A stretch of DNA of 64,000 bases from Ophiura sarsii (lineage: Eukaryota > Echinodermata > Ophiuroidea > Amphilepidida > Ophiuridae), in contig CM069447.1 of the NCBI GenBank assembly GCA_035610835.1, positions 77,327,982-77,391,981 on the forward strand, read 5' to 3'. Each line of letters starts with the position of its first letter. Position 1 is the stretch's first letter. The notes under the pieces were generated by a model that made no database searches, had not been told where the DNA came from, and was given only the letters and a program-made list of their open reading frames with translations. Both the position numbers and the translations under genes were made by a program. This document shows, piece after piece, positions 55,846 through 64,000 of this stretch.

Positions 55846-55924
55846 TTTTTTGCAACTGTTTACAATATCATGAATACTTTCGGCATCATTTCTCACGACA
55901 GCTTGTCGAAGCTCTTCGTATAAT
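55846..55924 (-). CDS. Ankyrin-Roc-COR protein, N-terminal exon
   Basis: CATACAG acceptor, 1 nt completing a phase-2 codon, 26 codons, GTAAGT donor in phase 0, as the ankyrin exons need. LYEELRQAVVRNDAESIHDI then VNSCKK reads like the first helix pair that opens many ankyrin proteins (LY.A...GD...V..LL). An earlier exon must supply at least two nucleotides and the start codon. A donor at 56,018-56,023 (GTAAGT) leaves a possible short upstream exon, but no in-frame ATG was found. Confidence 0.75.
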
Positions 55925-56285
55925 CTGTATGACAGACATAATTATAATAAACATGATAAATATGGTCGGTAAAAACTACGAATAAAACGTGGTAATAATG
56001 TCGTGTATTATTGCACAACTTACATGAGCGTCACACCCCGTTGTTTTACTGCCACTTGTTTAAGTTAACAATAACATGGCGTCCAGCAGACTTGAAAATG
56101 TTTATCATACAACTTGAAACGTAGACAAGAAGACACAATTCTCCAAATTACAGTTCAAATAACTTATTGAGTAGAACATAAGCCGATACCGGCCGATATA
56201 CACATAACATTGAAAATTAAGAAATACTGACTGTGACATGACGATAACGATGTCAACTGAACCACCTCTCAAGAACGAAAGAGAT
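55925..56285. other. Possible 5' exon zone, not resolved
   Basis: Minus strand: CGCTCAT followed by GTAAGT at 56,018-56,023 could be the end of a leader exon. The frame required to join the next exon stays open for only 14 codons, without ATG. The start of the host gene is therefore unresolved. Confidence 0.3.
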
Positions 56286-56289
56286 CGTT

Positions 56290-56670
56290 TGCACGCCTGC
56301 TCTTCCTTTTGAGCACTTCCCTGCTTGGCACTCTGTGATTGGACAACAAGCTTCCGATCGACCCGACCCGGAAGTGGAATCACAGCCGATGTAACAAGCA
56401 GTTAACAAGAAGTTCCCATAAAAGTGAACGCTCACATCTCACCAAGTTATCATCCTACATACGTGTACGTAAGCGTACTTGCACGCCTGCTCTTCCTTTT
56501 GAGCACTTCCCGGGAAACCCATCACCTGCTGCTCTGTGATTGGACAACAAGCTTCCGTTCGACCTGACCCGGAAGTGGAATCACAGCCACTGTAACACGC
56601 AGTTAATTAACAAGAAGTTCCAATAAAAGTGAATGCTAACATCTCACCAAGTAAGCGTACTTGTAATTCA
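56290..56670. promoter_or_regulatory. Duplicated promoter-like segment (CCAAT and ETS sites)
   Basis: Two direct copies about 188 bp apart, starting TGCACGCCTGCTCTTCCTTT. Each holds GTGATTGGACAA (inverted CCAAT box) and, 20-30 bp on, ACCCGGAAGTGG (ETS site CCGGAAGT). Higher G+C than the surroundings and no TATA box. It lies some 400 bp upstream of the first host exon found on the minus strand, so it may be a TATA-less promoter of the ankyrin-Roc-COR gene. This is an inference from position and motifs. Confidence 0.5.
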
Positions 56671-57161
56671 CTAGAGCGGTACTTGGATTTCGTTGTTATC
56701 AATTCTGAGGTTATTTATTGAGTGAACAATAATCGGAAATAAGTGTGTTGTAGTTGTTTGATAAACATTATCGTATTTTTCGATGTCTAACCAACACACC
56801 AATATATTTCAGGATGTCACCCTTGCGCTAAAAGCTTTGTTTTCCCTAAATACATTGAGGTATGGTTATTTGGTAGCCATGGTGGCGATTTAGGTAGATT
56901 GTTCGTAATTTTCTAAATATATGGTACCGAATTTGACCCAGTTTGTTCCTATCACTATTTTTAATATAACAACTTGTGTGACTTTGCTTCATTGAACCAT
57001 TCGTCGGAAGTGTAAGCTTCACTTTCATATCAAAAACCGTGATGCCCGACTATTCTTTGATGAGAGAAACGAGTCTGATTTTCAGCTTACTGACACTTGT
57101 TATTGTGAGAATGTATCATAGCTTACACAATCAAATAATGCAATACTTTAAAAGGATTTAA
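56671..57161. other. Unassigned
   Basis: No feature recognised. AAGTAAGCGTACTTG at about 56,649 repeats a word found at 56,468. Confidence 0.3.
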
Positions 57162-57519
57162 AGGTATATTTGTTGATCTTTTCCGGGGGACGCCCTCAAT
57201 CCTCGAAGACATATTTTAATAAAGATTGACATGTCTGGTCTTAAATCATGAATATATTTCAAGTTACAGAGCGATACAATTCCTAATTACCTCAAAATCA
57301 TGGTTTTAGAGTGAATTTAGAGTAAAAATAAGTTGTTGACGCAGACTCCGACAGTTTATTTTCACTCTAAAACCATGATTTAGAAGTCATTAAGAATCGT
57401 ATCGCCCTGTAACTTGGAATGTATGTATGATTTATGACCAGAAATGTAAATCTGCAAGAAAATCTGCTTTATTTTCGAGGATTGAGAGGGTTCCCTGGAA
57501 AAAATCACATACTATACCT
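57162..57519. mobile_element. TTAA-type palindromic MITE (piggyBac-like), copy 2
   Basis: Same family as 16,949-17,319: starts AGGTATATTTGTTGATC, ends GATT.TATAGTATGTG in complement, and has the centre ACTCTAAAACCATGATTT. Left flank TTAA (57,158-57,161). The right flank reads TCAA, one substitution from TTAA. Confidence 0.88.
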
Positions 57520-57828
57520 TCAACAAAATCAATTTCTCAAATCACAAATTAAAATGATGTTAGTCCCTACATGTATGTTAGTTTGGGATGGATGATTAAT
57601 TTTGATATGAATATAACTGCAATAGTTGTAATTAGAATTGCTGTCTAGACTGTACAGCCTAAATAATCAGCACGTTTCATCGCATCAAAAGGAAATCACT
57701 AAAATAAAATCTCTGTCTGTGGAGGATCAATGGCCAGATTTGGCCATTATTAATATAATTACGACAAAAAACCTGCCAGGTAGAAGTTAATCGTAAATAG
57801 CGGCCTTTATATGTATCGGCGGCAATAA

Positions 57829-57851
57829 GGGGGGGGGGGGGGGGGGGGGGG
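57829..57851 (+). repeat. G23 homopolymer
   Basis: Uninterrupted guanine run. Confidence 0.95.
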
Positions 57852-58700
57852 TGGATAAATGTAGCTTAACATTGGTCTGAAATGTCTAAGTCAGAGCAAA
57901 TTCAGGCATTTGTTTCTTTAGTCCGAAATATGCCCACGGCTGTTTGATCCCACATAATTTGTCCGATTTATTCTGAGAACACCGTAACTTGCTGGCCCGG
58001 TTCTGGTTTTAACTTATTCAAGTACCTGAATATACTGGCCATCTTTTGTAGAAATTTCCGAACATTTGTAGGTGCCATTTCTGAGAAATAGAGCTTTGAA
58101 TAATATTATTTACTATAATAGCGCCATCATCGGCCACATTTCCCATAGAGTTACATGTAAAATGTGTGTAAAGTAGAAAATGCCGATAATTTAAAAATGG
58201 CTCCTACAATTTTCGTGAAATTTTCACCGTATACTCGTATTCATTAGCGCTACCTAAATCAGGTCAAACCATAACTGGGCCACTATGTAATCTTTTTTAT
58301 TCCATAATTTTAATTATGAATCGGACAGTCAAACAGCCGTGTGCCAACACATTTTAACCCCATCCCGCAATGCTGCTTTCCGCTTTCCGCTTTCCAATGT
58401 TGCTTTTCGTTCTGATTTTCATCCCCCTACATAAAAAGGTTTGATTCCGCCATTCACAGTGTGATCTTCCCACCCCTGCCAATGAAAATGTCTTGTCACG
58501 CCGTTCATCATGTTCATGAGTATTTGTTCAGTTGATCGCCAGTCGTAGTATGAGCCCGGCTCCCAACTCAACACAAAAGTTGTTAACCATGCGTGTTCTA
58601 AATGTCAAGGAAAAGGGACAAAAGGCTCTCATGTCAAAATGGATTTAAAAACATCATATTTCATTTTCTATGATCAACTCATTTTGCCCACGCCCTCTAC
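57852..58700. other. Unassigned
   Basis: No gene found. GGGCCACTATGTAAT occurs at 58,278 and again at 58,940, suggesting a shared repeat across this stretch. Confidence 0.35.
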
Positions 58701-58714
58701 GACGGGTTCCAGTA

Positions 58715-58800
58715 GCTATAAAAAGCCAGTGAGCATGATTCAGAGTTGCTAGTCAGATGAAGCTACCAGATTGGTAGTCAAACGTCATTAAACATTGAGC
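58715..58800 (+). other. Possible Penelope-type terminal repeat with hammerhead-like fold
   Basis: TATAAAAAGCCAG at about 58,719, then CAGATGA (58,754), GCTACCA-GAT-TGGTAGT as a strong stem, then CAAACGTC. The arrangement copies that at 35,761, but both core strands carry a change (CTGATGA to CAGATGA, GAAAC to CAAAC), so it would not be an active ribozyme. Confidence 0.35.
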
Positions 58801-59420
58801 AACCTCTTTCACTTTCCTTGGATTTGTACACAAAGAAATCTCAATAGTTTGTATACAAACAATCCAGCTGAACTTATTCAAAGATTCTTTAAATATCCAT
58901 TAAATTTAAGTAGTTAAGGGTTTTTCACATATTAGTCAGGGCCACTATGTAATATCGTTGGATTTTGGTGCTGAGTTGCTAATTGTTGCATCTAATTAAT
59001 GTTTAAAGACCACTGATATCAGAAACCAATGTTTACACATTTTTAAAATTTACAATGGCGGCCATATTTGATTTTTGAAATAGCGGCCAAATGTTAACAT
59101 ATTTAAACTGTTTTTAAACAAAACATGACATGTGGTCCCTTTTTTGAAGCTTTTTTTTTGTAGAATTGTCATATCTGTTGCCCCTAAATAGTTCCCTATT
59201 GCCCTGTGTGGTAAAGAGGTCAAGCTCGTGTTAATTCTTTTTACCTTTAGAGCAAACTGGTTCATTCAAATCATTGTTGTTATTGAATATCTAGATGTCT
59301 TCTGCTTAAAAACAATCACTTTTGTAGGGGGTAATCAGCTTTTTCCCCCGCTACGGGCCAATGATATCTATCTTAGGTACGACAGACTGCTTATATTCTT
59401 ATATCAGGGGTTTTAGCTCT
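58801..59420. other. Unassigned
   Basis: No gene or repeat family recognised. Confidence 0.3.
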
Positions 59421-59426
59421 CGCTTA

Positions 59427-59905
59427 ATTCGGGTCATGTCCCCGATCTACGATGGCTCTCTACACTCTTCTGTCGTTCATTGCTGTTTTCATGTTACTCG
59501 TCTCCAGTCCAGTATCTTGGTTGAGTAGATCGATAAATGTCAGAGCAGGTTGTCCCGGTTTTTTTTGTTGTTGCCATGTTTGGGGATCCAGTGCACCAGT
59601 TTGGATACTGGCTCCTCACTTCTGTAACAGTGCCCAGCAAACATTGTTCGTCTCTTCCGGATCTTCTTGCTTATTGTGGGGGAGGTCACCATACAGTTGG
59701 GTGTTTGGTATATTTTGTTTCCAGTTGACATTGAGTACTGCTCGCAGCATTCTGGTGTAGCAGCCATCTAGCTCTTTCTGTAGCTTGGGATTAATGGTCC
59801 AAGCTTCGCATCCATATAGCAGAACTGACTCCACCGTTGAGGCAAACAGGCGAAGTTTGAATTTCCGAGATAGAGTTGACTTCCATATTTTGTTCATTTT
59901 GCTAC
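59427..59905 (-). pseudogene. LINE reverse transcriptase C-terminus, second copy, frameshifted
   Basis: Minus strand, same family as 54,245-55,017: MNKIWKSTLSRKFKLRLFAS, TVESVLLYGCEAWT and YTRMLRAVLNVNWKQ in one frame, then after a frameshift near 59,680 FAGHCYRSEEPVSKLVHWIP in another. A T-run interrupts the end. It is shorter at 5' than the 54-kb copy. Confidence 0.85.
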
Positions 59906-59984
59906 ATTGCGTTGCTTAATGTCCCAAACTGGTCAAATCGCATAAAATGACATAGCAATCAAAATGTATTGTTTACGTATAGCT

Positions 59985-60405
59985 AAAACCAAGATGGCCA
60001 CCAAAATGGCCGCCAACAATTGTAAACAATCCATAAATGAGTATATAAATGAACCAACATGTATGATCAGAGGATAGCTTTAACAATGGGATGTATGTAT
60101 TAGACCACTAGAAACTCATATCTAGTAGTATTGCTTTGCTAACATACTTGAGATGTATGTATTATACCACTAGTAACTCATATCCAGTATATTTACATTG
60201 TAATAACATACTTTAAATCCAAGATGGCCACCGAAATAGCCGCTGTAAATGCAAACAAATAGTCTACATAAGTGTATGATAATCCAGAATAGATATTGTA
60301 AGAGTGTATATTACATTACATGCACCAAATAGTATGTTCTAAACTGTTAAGCTATTGCTTTTAGATATAAGGCCCACCTCTGTGACAGTTTTGATTCTGT
60401 ATAAC
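59985..60405. repeat. Diverged partial copy of the foldback element arm
   Basis: Shares AAGATGGCCACCAAAATGGC, CCACTAGAAACTCATATC and TGCTTTTAGATATA..GCCCACC with the 42,380-42,690 arm, in the same order but with deletions. No terminal repeat is attached. Confidence 0.75.
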
Positions 60406-60569
60406 ATTCCAAAAAAGGCTGCCAGAATGGTTAAGTTGATGTTAAATGACCAAACAAAATTGTGTATTGTAAATGACCATATCATATGCCAACACCACGA
60501 ATCTTATGGGACAGACAACATTTTGGAGTGTCACTTCATCAATATTCACCCGATCCTAGCGTGCAATAT

Positions 60570-62302
60570 TGTCACATTATAACCCATTTTATAAATCATT
60601 CTGATATTAAATAATGATTTATGATCATTTCAAACCCTATGTGTTATAATCTTGACCGTTCCCTTAATATACTCTCATAAAATACTGACTGCACCCTTAA
60701 CATTTTATGTAATACATGATATTCATCCAGGCGTTAACTCAGAGTGGGATAAATGTGGACAGAATAGGATGGATTGTGATGAACTATAGAGGGTATATTG
60801 ATATGTAAATTCGGGATGGTTTAAGATTGACTATTGACTAGAGAGTCATAACAAACTTTTAGTGGATGTATCAATAGTGTATAATTATATCATTTCAAAA
60901 CCAGGTGTAGAATTGAATCACCTGTTGAATTGTATAATTCCTCTCTTGGAAGTTGAGCTGGAATAATTGTATCATTCCTCACTTTACCATCTTTGAGTAG
61001 ACATGTATATATAGCATGTACTCCGAATCAGGGTTTTAGGTTTCTGCAGACATCATGGTTTGACTTGATATACATGGCGCAAGAATAATAACTTGTATAA
61101 GCCGGGATGCTGTGCACAGAAAATAAATGTGATTTTGTTGTGCTAGCAAGGACATAATGTATTCAGTCTTGACATTGTACTTGGGGGTACAGTAACGTCG
61201 ACCATGCTTGTTGTTGGGAGAAACGGACCAACGCTTCTGATGTCTTCAGCGTGCAGACCTCACCCTTTGGAGATTTGTTTTGAACGTGCTTTGCGGACCA
61301 TGTAAGTACTGTTTTGTATTATTAAGTTTGTAATAATTTATATATGAAATGTGTAATTTGTATGACTTGAGAAATTAAGATATTTTCATTTATAATCCAA
61401 AACAATTGTTCCGAACAAGCAACAAAATTTGATGATTAGAAGGAACAATAAGCTCAAGCTACAGAATGTAGGCAAGCATAATTTCACAAACTATGACCCG
61501 AGTTTTCAAATAGTAGATCCCAAATAGTTTCTACATTGATATTATAAAAATGATGAGCATGACGGATGTATATAATTTTGAAATATCAAAAAGTTTACCA
61601 CGAAACTTATTATTTATGTATTCATCCAAGCAAGAATGCTTTAAAAATTAATCATTTGCACATGAGGAAAGATTATCACAACGTATTTTGGTAATCTTTC
61701 TATTTATTATAGTGCCACCTTTTTTGGTTCCGTACCAAGCTTTTCCGATACTACCTTTTTACTTTGGGAAGGGATGGATCCTTCGGACAGACGTATCTAT
61801 CAACAATTCGTGAAGATAACCAACCAAGTTCTAGAACCAGAACAGAACTCTATACCACGGAATTAATGTTAAGAACTGAGATTAAATATTATAGAATAAG
61901 ATACATGGACATGCGGTTGATGCCGATTATCTGGTAAAACATAATAAATACCTTATTAAAAGTCGTATTTTGAGGTACGTACCAGACTTCCAATTATCTT
62001 AATACTTATACATCTAGATATCTATAATTAACCGACCGACAATCACAATATCCAACTTTGTGTCAATATTGCCGGCCAGTAAAAGGATCCTATTTTTTTT
62101 TATATATTAAGTAAGATTTGTAACATTGTCATAAGGAAGACGCAGAGAGAAGAAAGACAGATAGAGGAGAGAGGAGACTTGTTACAAATAAATCTATATT
62201 ATTTTACGGATATTATACAACAAGTTTGCATTGTCAAATTGAATGAATAGACTACTAGATAAATTGAGCCAAATTGATCACAAGGAAAATAACCCAGTGA
62301 CA
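60570..62302 (+). mobile_element. 5' LTR of a Ty3-type retrotransposon
   Basis: Starts TGTCACATTATAACCC, ends CCCAGTGACA, and has an AATAAA signal at 62,187. It is followed after 6 bp by a primer-binding site and then gag. It aligns with the solo LTR at 37,643-38,980. The main difference is an extra 411 bp at 61,302-61,712 bounded by GTAAGT and TAG. Confidence 0.85.
61302..61712 (+). other. Intron-like 411-bp segment within the LTR
   Basis: Begins GTAAGTACTG, ends TTTATTATAG, and interrupts GGACCAT / TGCCACC. The solo LTR reads GGACCAT / CGCCACC with nothing between. The borders match consensus splice sites. No terminal inverted repeats and no target duplication were seen. Confidence 0.7.
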
Positions 62303-62308
62303 ATTGAT

Positions 62309-62326
62309 TGGGGGCACGTCCGAGAA
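62309..62326 (+). promoter_or_regulatory. Primer-binding site (tRNA-Pro-like)
   Basis: TGGGGGCACGTCCGAGAA, 6 nt after the LTR, resembles the complement of a tRNA-Pro 3' end (TGGGGGCTCGTCCGGGAT), with 15 of 18 positions equal. It would prime minus-strand synthesis. Confidence 0.65.
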
Positions 62327-62898
62327 TTATCTATTCATTTATATTAGTGTTCGATCAACATATCCATGACCGATTTGTAATCGAAGTATATTATTAAGAA
62401 TACATAAGGCTACGATCTACGATCTAAGCAGTATACATGTTAAGAGTTATATACTTAATAATATCAAAGCTGTGTACTTAATTCTGCATTTAAACTTACA
62501 CCCACAGGTGAGCTCAGCACACTGCGACATCGAGGTGTGAAGTCCGTGTTTCCACAAGTACACCGTTTCGTGTCAAGATCAGATGTAGGTATCACTCTAA
62601 CGTAGTGATATCTGGTAAGTTGCTATACATTTCACATTTTGTATTGACATTGTGTATTTACAGCCGATACTATTGTTCTTGTGTACCATGTATATCTCGT
62701 CACAATAAACCTCATGATTACATCAGTGAGATAAGTCCAATTAAATCAAGTTAATAATCTGCTCAAATTAATTGGTTTAATTGATTCAATCAATGTGATT
62801 AATACTAATAGTCTTGGAATATCACCAATTATATTTAGTATATCCGTGATCTGTCTAAATTCTTAGTTTTGAATTAATCCATTTAGTCAACAATAAAC
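62327..62898 (+). other. Leader of the Ty3-type element
   Basis: Non-coding stretch between primer-binding site and gag. It holds CACCCACAGGTGAGCTC (about 62,500), a possible splice donor, and the small hairpin ATCACTCTAACGTAGTGAT (about 62,591). Confidence 0.5.
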
Positions 62899-64000
62899 AT
62901 GGCTAGTCAGATGGAATTAGAGAAACTTATCGCTATAGGAGAATCCCTAGAACTTAAAGGAGATAAACTACGCGAGTTTATTGATGAAGAACGCGATAGA
63001 CTAAAAACAGAGCGAGATGAAGAAAGAGCAAATAGGGCAAAAGAAAGGGCCTTAGAAAGGGAGGAACAAGATAGAATAAGGGATATAGAACGGGAGGAAC
63101 AAGATAGAATAAGGCAGGAACAAGATAGAATAAAACAGATAGAAAGGGATGATCTAGAGAAACAACTAGCAATACAGGTTGACATTGAAAAGGGTAAAGC
63201 TATGCAGCTAGAAATTCAACTTCAAATTGAACGTGCTAGACAAGCTCAGGTTGAAGCAGGTGGTGGTGTTGGTGGTAATCATAACAATGGTCATTATAAA
63301 AGTAGGGCTCCCAAACTACCCGCTTTTAATCAAGACAAAGATGATATTGACGCCTACCTTCATAGATTCGAAAGATATGCCACATCTCAAGGGTGGAATA
63401 GAAACAATGAATGGGCAACAAATCTTGGTGCATTGTTACAAGGGATGCTTTGTTCGAATACTCTTCTCTTTCCCCGCAAGAAGCATCAGATTACGATAGG
63501 GTAAAAGAAGCTGTCTTAACTGCTTATAATCTCACTGCTGAAGGGTTTAGGCATAAATTCAGAGATGTTAGGCCAGGGAGAATCAGGTTCTAGATGTGTT
63601 ACTAGATTAAACAACTACCTTCATAGATGGATGGAACTAGAAAATACTGGTGACTTTGAATCAATGCAAGATTTACTACTTAGGGAGCAATTTATGAATT
63701 GTTGTACTAAAGACCATGCTACTTTCCTGAAAGAAAGAAAGCCTTCCAACATCAAGGAGATGGCCCTATATGCTGATCAGTATGTTGAAGCTCATGGCGG
63801 TTGGCAGCCTGGACAAAACAAACAGGAAAAGGTAAAAGTAACAGTACAGGTAATCAAAGAACAAACTCATTCAGAAATTCAAACCCTCAAAAAGGTAAAG
63901 GTACTAGTAACAATAACAAGTCAGGTTCCTACAGTCAGAAACAACAATCTGGTGGTACAAATTCAGAAAAGGGTCAGTTCAAATGTTTTTTATGTCAGAA
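62899..64000 (+). pseudogene. Ty3-type gag, SCAN-like capsid, frameshifted, cut by the window end
   Basis: Starts MASQMELEKLIAIGESLELK. Residues 30-115 form a highly charged coiled coil with EEQDRIR repeats. The capsid begins APKLPAFNQDKDDIDAYLHR (about residue 137). Frame changes near 63,440 and 63,585 lead to SPQEASDYDRVKEAVLTAYN, then LLLREQFMNCCTKDHATFLK and ALYADQYVEAH, the helix pattern of the SCAN domain. Another frame change near 63,815 precedes a Ser/Asn/Gln-rich linker and FKCFLC, the first half of a zinc knuckle. The vertebrate SCAN domain is known to descend from the capsid of Gmr1-like Ty3 elements. Pol would lie beyond the window. Confidence 0.85.

Noticed and set aside
62907..63185. 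Serine-rich minus-strand frame
   Set aside because: Mirror image of the charged coiled coil of the gag frame on the other strand.

Overview
The window is animal nuclear DNA. It is AT-rich and gene-poor. Its coding sequence is split into short exons with GT/AG boundaries, and most of the rest is decayed or nested transposable elements, tRNA-derived SINEs and foldback repeats. The mix of elements (L2/CR1-type LINEs, a Penelope-like element, a DIRS-type element, BEL/Pao, Ty3-type with a SCAN-like Gag, TTAA- and TA-flanked MITEs) together with an ankyrin-Roc-COR host gene suggests a marine invertebrate, possibly a deuterostome such as an echinoderm, hemichordate or lancelet. The species cannot be fixed from the sequence alone.

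The main host gene lies on the minus strand and reads from about 55.9 kb down to 4.1 kb. Twenty-three exons can be placed: an N-terminal exon (55,846-55,924), twelve tandem 102-bp ankyrin exons (49,336 down to 46,758), one more ankyrin exon (25,968-26,069), a linker (16,233-16,316), four Roc GTPase exons (14,931-15,047; 12,507-12,746; 12,190-12,301; 10,426-10,586), and three COR and post-COR exons (9,575-9,754; 6,392-6,618; 4,082-4,665). All splice phases agree from exon to exon and sum to about 1,036 codons. The G1, G3 and G4 motifs of a Roc GTPase are intact, so this is a ROCO protein of the ankyrin-Roc-COR type with no kinase domain seen. A second minus-strand gene may begin at 3,444 with a SAM-like exon.

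The introns hold the repeats. Left third: LINE remnants (5.4-5.8, 6.7-7.0, 13.1-13.4 and 18.7-19.3 kb), a Penelope-like pseudogene (7.0-7.96 kb), a DIRS-type reverse transcriptase remnant (19.4-19.9 kb), several foldback MITEs (13.9-14.8, 15.45-15.84, 16.95-17.32, 21.7-22.1 kb) and a 979-bp tandem duplication (23.4-25.06 kb). Middle: LINE and SINE (27.4-28.5 kb), a broken BEL/Pao element with a TA-flanked transposon inside it (30.0-33.7 kb), repeat pairs at 34-37.5 kb, a solo LTR (37.6-39.0 kb) and a mariner-like MITE (39.2-40.5 kb). A 5.1-kb TA-flanked palindromic foldback element (41.5-46.7 kb) abuts the ankyrin-exon array. Right: a LINE that cuts off the ankyrin array (49.4-51.4 kb), further reverse transcriptase remnants, a duplicated promoter-like segment near 56.3-56.7 kb, and the 5' LTR, primer-binding site and gag of a Ty3-type retrotransposon running off the end.

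Points most worth following: the 225-bp exon-intron array whose symmetric 34-codon modules can change number without breaking the reading frame; the giant palindrome; and an LTR pair in which one copy carries a 411-bp GT...AG segment that the other lacks precisely, as if it had been spliced.
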